This document shows positions 7,835-15,042 of a stretch of 15,349 bases of DNA, piece by piece. Source of the stretch: an uncultured Eubacteriales bacterium (GTDB taxonomy: Bacteria; Bacillota; Clostridia; Oscillospirales; Acutalibacteraceae). The stretch is taken from assembly GCA_934464585.1 (NCBI GenBank), contig CAKSJY010000018.1:1-15349 (forward strand), given 5' to 3'. Position numbers and translations under genes: made by a program. Every line of letters starts with the position of its first letter. Within the stretch, counting starts at the first letter, position 1. A model generated the notes under the pieces. The model searched no databases, was not told the DNA's origin, and saw nothing but the letters and a program-made list of their open reading frames with translations.

Positions 7835-10054
7835 GTGTATACATATAAAGCTAGACGCTTAGGAACAGGCTACTCATCAATATATAAAACCCCTAAGTGG
7901 AAAAATGAACAGCATAATTTCGAAATGCGGTTAGGTACTTATGCTTATACCCATCCTAGATCTAATGAATCTGTAAACAAAGGTCTTAGTAGAATGAAAA
8001 ACGTCTTATGTGAATATTATCATGATCAATTTGTAAACCTAGGTAAAAAAGAATTCTTTCTCAGAGCCTTTACCAAGGATGATTCGACTATGGCCGGACA
8101 AGTGGGCCAAATGGTTGGAAAGGAAATTTTTAAAATTATCGGTGATGAATCCACAAAAAAAATTGATACTAGCCTATCAGGCTCAAATGGTAATTTACGC
8201 GAAAAAATGACCGCATTCTATAATGCCTCCTATTACAATGATTCAGACACCTCTAAAGAAAATTCTAAACAAGCTATAAATTTAAAAAATATAATACAAA
8301 AAATAATCACCTCCAACAGTAACACAAGTAATTACTGGATAAATAAGCTAAATCTTGATAGAGAATCTATTATGAAAGCCATAAAACATGACAGTAAAAA
8401 TATTTTTAAGGGAGAAAACTCATCAAAATCTCCCACTATATCTGTCGAATATAATATATACAATGATCCAACTATGCAATTCTTTTCTGACGGTGACTTT
8501 AAAATTAAATATCACAATACCGAGGATAAGAAAAGACCTGTACAAAATCCATCAAATCATCCATTAGAACTTTCCAACAGAGAATTAGATTTTTATAATT
8601 CAACAAATACTAATAACATAGTTTTGAAAAATATCGAGGAATCTATTAGCCCAAAAGGTTTTAGGCTAACAAATGCCGGTGCTTCGTTTACTACAACGAG
8701 ACTCCTCAATACAGCAAAATGGCTGGGATTTTCAAAGGAAGATCTTTTAAATTTCAGACTTGCCATAATGGGTTGGTTACTCCCTGATGGTGACCACTCC
8801 TTATATGAAATACTATACTCCTCACATGTAGCCGGTGTACAAGGCAAGGAAGATCTAACAGACGCTGTTTCAATGGACGAAACTATCGATCCCTTAACCA
8901 TAGAGGAAATCAAGGAACATTGTGGATTGAATGTTAAAAATTCTTCTATAATGCCAATAACAAATATAATATATTCTAGATATAATCACAGCGAAGAATC
9001 TATATATGATGAAACATCCTCATTTTTTATGATACATAACCCTGATTTAAAAGCAGAATTCACATCTATAATGTCATATACAGGTAAAAACCACATATTT
9101 TTAAATATTAGATCAACACTTACAAAATGTTTTGGCGACACTTTAGGAGATTCTATCTGTAGACTCTATTTTAATAATAGACTTTTCGGATTATTATGTA
9201 AGTCTTTAATAGCTAATCCTAATACATTGCCAGAGAATTTAAATGAACATAAAAAAGAGTCCTACAAATTAATTGGTGATTGTTTACAAGATACCTTTTC
9301 AGCAGAAAGTGATATAATGACTATAATTACACATCATAAACGTTCTGAATTTTCTGAAGTTATAAATTATTTAGAATTAACCACTGATTTTAAGGAAGCC
9401 TGCTCTTCACTTAAAGATAAATTTTCTAGTCTAGACTTTAGCGAAAATAATAATAAGTCCAATCTATCATTTATGAAAGAAGAGATTGAATCCACTGCTG
9501 AAAATTTAATGAACAAATACAACGTAATTCAAACTCTATTAAATGATATAGATGTTATCAACTCAGATATAATTCGAACTCTATCACAACTCCCAAAATA
9601 TAAAGGTAAGGTATATAGTGGACAATGGATTTCTAAATGTTTTTCACAATATCAACCTGGAAACGTAATAACAACTGGTTCTATGCTATCTACATCAACA
9701 GATAAAAAAACCGCTTCTGAGCACATAAAAACATCATCTGCATTTAGATCATCCTGTCTACTTATCATTAACCTTAACGGTATTAGTTCAGTTAAGCTCT
9801 CAGGAGATATGTTTTTTAACGATGAGTCAGAAGTAGTAGCGTTGCCGGGATCAAAATTTATAGTTACTAATATAACTAAAATACCCCTTGATGATTCTGA
9901 CCAGGTATCTAAGGATGACATTAATGATAATATATCTCCAAAAGATGTCACTTATATATATCTAGAAGAGATTGGTAACCTTCCAGAGATATCAAGTTCC
10001 TGGACACCGCAATATTATAATCCAGTAGATATCTACCCAATAAAGTTTTATTAA
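7835..10054 (+). CDS. Array protein 3: conserved N-terminal module with a full ADP-ribosyltransferase-like C-terminal domain
   Basis: This 739-residue protein begins at a GTG set by an ideal ribosome binding site. The constant part runs to His-Cys-Gly (362-364) and is about 65-70 residues shorter than in proteins 1 and 2, lacking the segment after about residue 200. The core is HSLYEIL (321-327). The variable part carries the features expected of an arginine-type ADP-ribosyltransferase in order: SYTGKNHIFLNIRSTL (414-429), like the YTG..IN..LR helix motif of that family; a helical region; LLNDIDVINS; KVYSGQ (592-597) where VYRG is expected; LSTST (618-622); and ESE (664-666) followed by LPGSKF. 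STS and ExE are thus preserved, while the NAD-binding Arg is Ser. The tail is YPIKFY. This is one of the two copies most likely to keep activity, if the altered motif permits it. Confidence 0.72.
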   Translation: MYTYKARRLGTGYSSIYKTPKWKNEQHNFEMRLGTYAYTHPRSNESVNKGLSRMKNVLCEYYHDQFVNLGKKEFFLRAFTKDDSTMAGQVGQMVGKEIFKIIGDESTKKIDTSLSGSNGNLREKMTAFYNASYYNDSDTSKENSKQAINLKNIIQKIITSNSNTSNYWINKLNLDRESIMKAIKHDSKNIFKGENSSKSPTISVEYNIYNDPTMQFFSDGDFKIKYHNTEDKKRPVQNPSNHPLELSNRELDFYNSTNTNNIVLKNIEESISPKGFRLTNAGASFTTTRLLNTAKWLGFSKEDLLNFRLAIMGWLLPDGDHSLYEILYSSHVAGVQGKEDLTDAVSMDETIDPLTIEEIKEHCGLNVKNSSIMPITNIIYSRYNHSEESIYDETSSFFMIHNPDLKAEFTSIMSYTGKNHIFLNIRSTLTKCFGDTLGDSICRLYFNNRLFGLLCKSLIANPNTLPENLNEHKKESYKLIGDCLQDTFSAESDIMTIITHHKRSEFSEVINYLELTTDFKEACSSLKDKFSSLDFSENNNKSNLSFMKEEIESTAENLMNKYNVIQTLLNDIDVINSDIIRTLSQLPKYKGKVYSGQWISKCFSQYQPGNVITTGSMLSTSTDKKTASEHIKTSSAFRSSCLLIINLNGISSVKLSGDMFFNDESEVVALPGSKFIVTNITKIPLDDSDQVSKDDINDNISPKDVTYIYLEEIGNLPEISSSWTPQYYNPVDIYPIKFY

Positions 10055-11155
10055 TCATACAATAATATTCCATTATATGGATTTGCAAATATATAAAATT
10101 TATATTGATTGTGACGGTGATAATTATGCAGACAAACAAAGTTAAAGGTCTAGGTTCAGGATACTCATCAATATATAAAACTCCTGAATGGCAAAAAGAA
10201 CAACATGATTTTGAAATAAGATTAGGCAACTATGCCCGTGGTCACGAAAAATCTCATGATGCTGTAAATAAAGGTCTTCGTCAAATGAAAAATGTCTTAT
10301 GGACATATTACCATAATCAGTTTTTTAGTCTTGGTAAACAGAATTTTTTTCTCCAAGCTTTCACTAAAAATGATCCATCTATGACCGAGCAAGTAAAAAA
10401 AGAAGTTGGAAAAGAATTAGTTAAATTTATTGACACAGCCTTATACGGATCTAGTAACGATGCTTTACACGGAGATCTATGTAAAAAAATGTCCGCATTC
10501 TATAACGCTTCTGGTATATCAAGCGATGCCTCTAATCAGTCAATTAACTTTAAAAATATAATGCAAAAAATTGTTACGTCCAACAGTCGTAAAAGTGAAA
10601 ATTTAATAAAACATCTACATCTTAACAAAGAAGCTGTTGGTGAATCAATAAAACACAACAGCAAAAATATTTTTAAGGCCGGGCTCTTCTCAGGACTGCA
10701 CAATTTATTTAAAGGACCTGACGTATATGGTAAATATGGCATGGAATTTAAATCCTACGATAAATACGATAGAGGCCTTAAAGTTAAGTACAATACGGAT
10801 GAAAAGAAAGAACCTGCTCAAGATATCTCAGAAAAAACAAATGACACAGATTCTGCAGACATAAAAGAATCTATTAGTCCAAATGGATTTAGATTAACTG
10901 AGAATGGTTCCTCATCTACTACCACAAAACTCCTTAATACTGCAAAATGGTTAGGTCTTAAAGGTCAGGATCTTCTAAACTTCAGGCTTGCCATAATGGG
11001 TTGGTTGCTTCCTGATGGTGATCATTCTCTATATGAAATATTATACTCATCTCACGCGGCTGGTATGCGAGGCAAAGAAGACTTAACGGACGCTGCTTCT
11101 ATGGATGAAACTATAGACCCGCTAACGAAAGATGAAATTAGGGATAGGTGCGGTA
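10043..11155 (+). repeat. Large direct repeat, copy A (1113 bp)
   Basis: It matches 11971-13083 with no gap and only about nine substitutions, clustered near the two ends. It starts in the Lys-Phe-Tyr codons of gene 3, spans the intergenic leader and the whole constant part of gene 4, and stops at the Cys-Gly codons. Beyond it, the two genes are unalignable at DNA level. Confidence 0.95.
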
Positions 11156-11982
11156 TAAATAATGACGATGAGTACATGCTTCCAATAGAGTCTCATATGT
11201 ATTTATCTTGTATTAATAAGGCCAATATTCTATCTAACAATGAGTCCGTTATCAATAAATTAAAGTCAGTAATACATGGTATGTATGATGAATTTGGAGA
11301 AAATTTTATAACTATATCCCCCTTTCACAAATATAATGCCTTACCCTTTATTATATACTCTGGCGATAACAACCTGTTGATAAATCGTAAACTAAGTTTA
11401 ACCAAGTATTTAGGCAATACTTTAGGTGACTTTATTTTTAAAAAAGTGTCACTATCCTTATCAAAATCAGAATCAAAATACAACTTTATTACTAGTGAAA
11501 ATATCAACACTATCTCCTATGAACTTGATACAATTATAAATCAAATGATAAGTTCATTCGGAACTATTCCTCCATATAAACAAACAAAATTGTACAGTGG
11601 TCAAAGTTTATTTAGAATTCTTCCAGATTATCAGCCTAATTCTATTATCACAGTTAGTTCTATGCTCAGTACATCCATTAGCAAAACAACTGCCGAAGGA
11701 TTTTTGGAAAATTACAAAAACAACAAATATAGAAAATGGGCTTTATTTATAATTACTAATAATAAGACTGGTGTGCCTATTTCCGATGTCTCACTATTCA
11801 ACTACTCTGAATCGGAAATTTTATTTAAACCTGGAACAAAATTCAGGGTAAAATATACATCTGAACACCCACGTGATCCTGAAGATAAAGTTACCAAAAA
11901 TGGCGTTACATATTTATACCTCGAAGAGATTGAAAGCTCTTCATATATTCCACCAAAACTATCCCCAACTAAGTTTTATTAA
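10126..11982 (+). CDS. Array protein 4: conserved N-terminal module with a compact ADP-ribosyltransferase-like domain
   Basis: This 618-residue protein has the shortest constant part (1-343), with HSLYEIL at 300-306 and Arg-Cys-Gly at 341-343. The variable domain resembles a compact R-S-E ADP-ribosyltransferase. It has IYSGDNNLLINRKLSL (410-425) as the helical YTG..N..L motif, LDTIINQMISSFGTIPPYK ahead of KLYSGQ (488-493), LSTSI (514-518) and ESEILFKPGTKF (562-573) with an intact Glu-x-Glu. The NAD-binding Arg is again Ser. The Lys-Phe-Tyr tail is present. The first 343 residues differ from protein 5 at only three positions (8, 20, 341), while the remainder is largely unrelated in sequence. 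No signal peptide is seen. ATG 10126 follows GGTGAT; the TTG at 10105 is rejected for lack of a site. Confidence 0.72.
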   Translation: MQTNKVKGLGSGYSSIYKTPEWQKEQHDFEIRLGNYARGHEKSHDAVNKGLRQMKNVLWTYYHNQFFSLGKQNFFLQAFTKNDPSMTEQVKKEVGKELVKFIDTALYGSSNDALHGDLCKKMSAFYNASGISSDASNQSINFKNIMQKIVTSNSRKSENLIKHLHLNKEAVGESIKHNSKNIFKAGLFSGLHNLFKGPDVYGKYGMEFKSYDKYDRGLKVKYNTDEKKEPAQDISEKTNDTDSADIKESISPNGFRLTENGSSSTTTKLLNTAKWLGLKGQDLLNFRLAIMGWLLPDGDHSLYEILYSSHAAGMRGKEDLTDAASMDETIDPLTKDEIRDRCGINNDDEYMLPIESHMYLSCINKANILSNNESVINKLKSVIHGMYDEFGENFITISPFHKYNALPFIIYSGDNNLLINRKLSLTKYLGNTLGDFIFKKVSLSLSKSESKYNFITSENINTISYELDTIINQMISSFGTIPPYKQTKLYSGQSLFRILPDYQPNSIITVSSMLSTSISKTTAEGFLENYKNNKYRKWALFIITNNKTGVPISDVSLFNYSESEILFKPGTKFRVKYTSEHPRDPEDKVTKNGVTYLYLEEIESSSYIPPKLSPTKFY

Positions 11983-13083
11983 TCATACAATAATATTCTA
12001 TTATATGGATTTGCAAATATATAAAATTTATATTGATTGTGACAGTGATAATTATGCAGACAAACAAAGTTAAACGTCTAGGTTCAGGATACTCGTCAAT
12101 ATATAAAACTTCTGAATGGCAAAAAGAACAACATGATTTTGAAATAAGATTAGGCAACTATGCCCGTGGTCACGAAAAATCTCATGATGCTGTAAATAAA
12201 GGTCTTCGTCAAATGAAAAATGTCTTATGGACATATTACCATAATCAGTTTTTTAGTCTTGGTAAACAGAATTTTTTTCTCCAAGCTTTCACTAAAAATG
12301 ATCCATCTATGACCGAGCAAGTAAAAAAAGAAGTTGGAAAAGAATTAGTTAAATTTATTGACACAGCCTTATACGGATCTAGTAACGATGCTTTACACGG
12401 AGATCTATGTAAAAAAATGTCCGCATTCTATAACGCTTCTGGTATATCAAGCGATGCCTCTAATCAGTCAATTAACTTTAAAAATATAATGCAAAAAATT
12501 GTTACGTCCAACAGTCGTAAAAGTGAAAATTTAATAAAACATCTACATCTTAACAAAGAAGCTGTTGGTGAATCAATAAAACACAACAGCAAAAATATTT
12601 TTAAGGCCGGGCTCTTCTCAGGACTGCACAATTTATTTAAAGGACCTGACGTATATGGTAAATATGGCATGGAATTTAAATCCTACGATAAATACGATAG
12701 AGGCCTTAAAGTTAAGTACAATACGGATGAAAAGAAAGAACCTGCTCAAGATATCTCAGAAAAAACAAATGACACAGATTCTGCAGACATAAAAGAATCT
12801 ATTAGTCCAAATGGATTTAGATTAACTGAGAATGGTTCCTCATCTACTACCACAAAACTCCTTAATACTGCAAAATGGTTAGGTCTTAAAGGTCAGGATC
12901 TTCTAAACTTCAGGCTTGCCATAATGGGTTGGTTGCTTCCTGATGGTGATCATTCTCTATATGAAATATTATACTCATCTCACGCGGCTGGTATGCGAGG
13001 CAAAGAAGACTTAACGGACGCTGCTTCTATGGATGAAACTATAGACCCTCTAACGAAAGATGAAATTAGAGATAATTGCGGTA
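11971..13083 (+). repeat. Large direct repeat, copy B (1113 bp)
   Basis: This is the partner of 10043-11155, offset by 1928 bases. It includes the end element of gene 4, the 71-base intergenic leader and the constant region of gene 5. The near-identity implies a recent duplication or conversion. Confidence 0.95.
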
Positions 13084-14201
13084 CCAAAGAAACATTAAAA
13101 AGCGACGATTCATATTCTTGCAATCCAATAGACAAATTAAATTATTATAAATTTTCCCTATTGGCACCAAAGAACTCCATCAGAAGTAATTTTGCCGTTC
13201 AAACTAAAACTCAAAACATTCAAGCGTTAACTACTAAAATGTACACCGGTAGTTTCCACCAACTTTTAAATAATAAATTAGATTTTAATTATTACCTTGG
13301 ACAGTCTTTAGGAAACAGTATATTTAAAAAAGTAGTATACTACGAAACTCATAAGGAATTATGCAAACTAATACTTGATACCCAAACGGCCCTAAACAAT
13401 GACCCTACATACTTAAAAGTCGTATCGTCCTTAAAGCCTAATTATGAACATACCACTAAACGATCTAAGAAATTATGCAAACAAATACTTGATATCCAAG
13501 CGGCCCTAAACAATGACCCTACATACTTAAAAGCCGTATCGTCCTTAAAGCCTAATCATAAATATACCCCTATGCGATCTATAGTCTCAATACTTAGTGA
13601 CACTATCTTTCTTTCTAATATTATTGAAAAATACAAATCAATGATTTTGGGAATAAAAGATTCCACTAATGTACTAAATGAATACTTACTAAAATATAAA
13701 ATTAAACACTTTATAAATTCCGAAATTGCTTTATACTTAACTCCAATATTAACCCCCCTTTTAGATGATATTGATGTTATAAACTCAAATCAGTCAGAGT
13801 TTTTAGCCAATTCTCCTAAACATAAAGGCATTGTATATAGTGGACAACTCGTAACAAAAAATTATGACTCTTTTTATAAAACAGGAAATATTATAACCTT
13901 GTCATCTAAGCTTTCTGCATCAACTAAACAAAAAACCGCAAATCTGTTTATCACTCAAAAATACAATGAATCACATATATTCCGTAATGCTGCCTTGTTT
14001 GAGATTGAATTAATTGGAAAAAATGGGGTAAACATTTCTAAATTTTCATATATGCCAGACCAAAAGGAAGTCATCCTTCTTCCAGGAACCCGTTTAAGGG
14101 TAGAATCAGTTGGTACAACAATTATAGAAAGAAAGCAATCCGGAGCAAAAATGAATGTTCCTCACATAAAATTTAAGGAGGTCGATGGTGATACAAATTA
14201 A
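12054..14201 (+). CDS. Array protein 5: constant module of protein 4 with a different ADP-ribosyltransferase-like domain, C-terminally truncated
   Basis: This 715-residue protein shares residues 1-343 with protein 4, then diverges. Its variable part has MYTGSFHQLLNNKL (396-409) as the helical motif. A tandem 38-residue duplication (434-471 and 472-509) follows. Next come LLDDIDVINS, VYSGQ (594-598) for VYRG, LSAST (620-624) and QKE (670-672) before LLPGTRL. A Gln-x-Glu, as in C3-type enzymes, keeps the catalytic Glu, while the Arg is Ser and the STS motif is weakened. The TAA at 14199 interrupts what was probably a longer gene: 20 further codons continue in the same frame and end in Lys-Phe-Tyr-stop. 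The loss removes only the tail, not the ADP-ribosyltransferase-like core. The gene ends 68 bases before the convergent ytaF stop, with no clear terminator between. Confidence 0.72.
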   Translation: MQTNKVKRLGSGYSSIYKTSEWQKEQHDFEIRLGNYARGHEKSHDAVNKGLRQMKNVLWTYYHNQFFSLGKQNFFLQAFTKNDPSMTEQVKKEVGKELVKFIDTALYGSSNDALHGDLCKKMSAFYNASGISSDASNQSINFKNIMQKIVTSNSRKSENLIKHLHLNKEAVGESIKHNSKNIFKAGLFSGLHNLFKGPDVYGKYGMEFKSYDKYDRGLKVKYNTDEKKEPAQDISEKTNDTDSADIKESISPNGFRLTENGSSSTTTKLLNTAKWLGLKGQDLLNFRLAIMGWLLPDGDHSLYEILYSSHAAGMRGKEDLTDAASMDETIDPLTKDEIRDNCGTKETLKSDDSYSCNPIDKLNYYKFSLLAPKNSIRSNFAVQTKTQNIQALTTKMYTGSFHQLLNNKLDFNYYLGQSLGNSIFKKVVYYETHKELCKLILDTQTALNNDPTYLKVVSSLKPNYEHTTKRSKKLCKQILDIQAALNNDPTYLKAVSSLKPNHKYTPMRSIVSILSDTIFLSNIIEKYKSMILGIKDSTNVLNEYLLKYKIKHFINSEIALYLTPILTPLLDDIDVINSNQSEFLANSPKHKGIVYSGQLVTKNYDSFYKTGNIITLSSKLSASTKQKTANLFITQKYNESHIFRNAALFEIELIGKNGVNISKFSYMPDQKEVILLPGTRLRVESVGTTIIERKQSGAKMNVPHIKFKEVDGDTN
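13353..13466 (+). repeat. Tandem 114-bp repeat, unit 1
   Basis: This unit encodes 38 residues of array protein 5 containing ALNNDPTYLK and SSLKPN. It is followed without gap by unit 2 (13467-13580) at about 90 percent identity by eye. The length is a multiple of three, so the frame is preserved. Confidence 0.9.
13467..13580 (+). repeat. Tandem 114-bp repeat, unit 2
   Basis: This is the second unit of the in-frame duplication. Eleven or so substitutions separate it from unit 1, mostly in the last 25 bases, so it is older than the large 1113-bp duplication. Confidence 0.9.
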
Positions 14202-14264
14202 CTCATCCCCAAAGCACCGCGACATCATAGCCCACTAAAGCTACATACAACTAAGTTTTATTAA
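14202..14264 (+). pseudogene. In-frame remnant of the array protein 5 tail
   Basis: Reading on in the same frame after the TAA at 14199-14201 gives 20 sense codons ending KLHTTKFY and a second TAA (14262-14264). The ending matches the tails of proteins 1, 3 and 4. A single nonsense change is the simplest explanation. Stop-codon readthrough or a sequencing error would also give this picture. Confidence 0.7.
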
Positions 14265-14269
14265 CCCAT

Positions 14270-14914
14270 TTAAAAAAACGCCCTTACAATTGCTAAGGCT
14301 ACTATTAAAACTCCCGATATAAGTACAAACACCTTTGAATCTATTTTTGAACTTTTAGATATTTTCTTTCCTAAAAATCCCCCTATACAAAGAAATAATA
14401 TTTGAAATGCACCAACAAATATAGGTATAAATATTGAGTCAATCCCTGTAGCTGCACTACCTATTCCTACACCAAAGGAATCTATAGAAAGTGCTACACC
14501 TAAGTATATTGCCTCGAGCGGATCTATACTTGCAGATTTATCAAAATCACACAAAATTGGATCTTTGATTATCTTTACAGTTATTCCGATATGTTTTAAG
14601 GAAAATGAAGAAATTGTCTCTTTTGAGCATCTTTCTTCATTTTTTTCTTTCTTAAATATAGCCTCAAATATTATAAAAAGTCCTAACAATAAAAGCATTC
14701 CGCTTCCTATAAACTTGGAAACTGTAGCAGGAAGCATATGCAAAGCAGCTCCCCCTATTAGTAAAGCAAGCTCTGTAAATAATACCGATATACCACATAT
14801 TATAGTTTTTGCTAAAATAGAAATTCTTATCCTTCTAATCCCATATGAAAGTCCTATACCCAAGGCATCTATACTAAGCGCCACAGCAAAAATTAGAACC
14901 GTAAATATGCTCAT
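14270..14914 (-). CDS. ytaF: YtaF-type sporulation membrane protein (MntP/DUF204 superfamily)
   Basis: This 214-residue polytopic membrane protein is of normal family length. It has two homologous halves, marked by ALSIDALGIGL (12-22) and ALSIDSFGVGI (141-151), each with the membrane-embedded Asp (16 and 145) characteristic of the MntP superfamily. The segment around 114-135, with a KDP and a DFDKSASID stretch before the second half, is typical of the YtaF sporulation branch rather than of the manganese exporter MntP. Transport activity and substrate are not established for this branch. The ATG at 14914 follows AGGGG by about 7 bases. The gene is convergent with the array and divergent from the ATPase gene to its right. 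No strong promoter stands out in 14915-15042. Confidence 0.85.
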   Translation of the reverse strand: MSIFTVLIFAVALSIDALGIGLSYGIRRIRISILAKTIICGISVLFTELALLIGGAALHMLPATVSKFIGSGMLLLLGLFIIFEAIFKKEKNEERCSKETISSFSLKHIGITVKIIKDPILCDFDKSASIDPLEAIYLGVALSIDSFGVGIGSAATGIDSIFIPIFVGAFQILFLCIGGFLGKKISKSSKIDSKVFVLISGVLIVALAIVRAFF

Positions 14915-15042
14915 ATCAATCCCCTACTTTCAGCTACTACTTCTATAATATTCTAAAACAATATTTTTTGCCTATATGTAATATCTTTTAAAAATACCAA
15001 TATACATAATTAAGACAAGTTTTTAAAATTGGGGATGATAGT

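Noticed and set aside
9948..12157. Minus-strand frames spanning the 3-4 and 4-5 intergenic regions (9948-10229 and 11969-12157), considered as possible immunity genes
   Set aside because: They run antisense into the coding starts of genes 4 and 5, lack ribosome binding sites and are duplicated only through the repeat.
10536..12670. Identical minus-strand 68-codon frames at 10536-10742 and 12464-12670
   Set aside because: They are identical only because they lie opposite the two copies of the large repeat. They are shadows of genes 4 and 5.
3377..14264. Prophage or transposon origin of the array
   Set aside because: No integrase, transposase, terminal inverted repeats or phage structural genes are visible. 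The repeats are explained by the paralogous genes.
14915..15042. Promoters in the divergent ytaF / calcium ATPase interval
   Set aside because: Several -10-like AT hexamers exist on both strands, but none pairs with a credible -35 at proper spacing.
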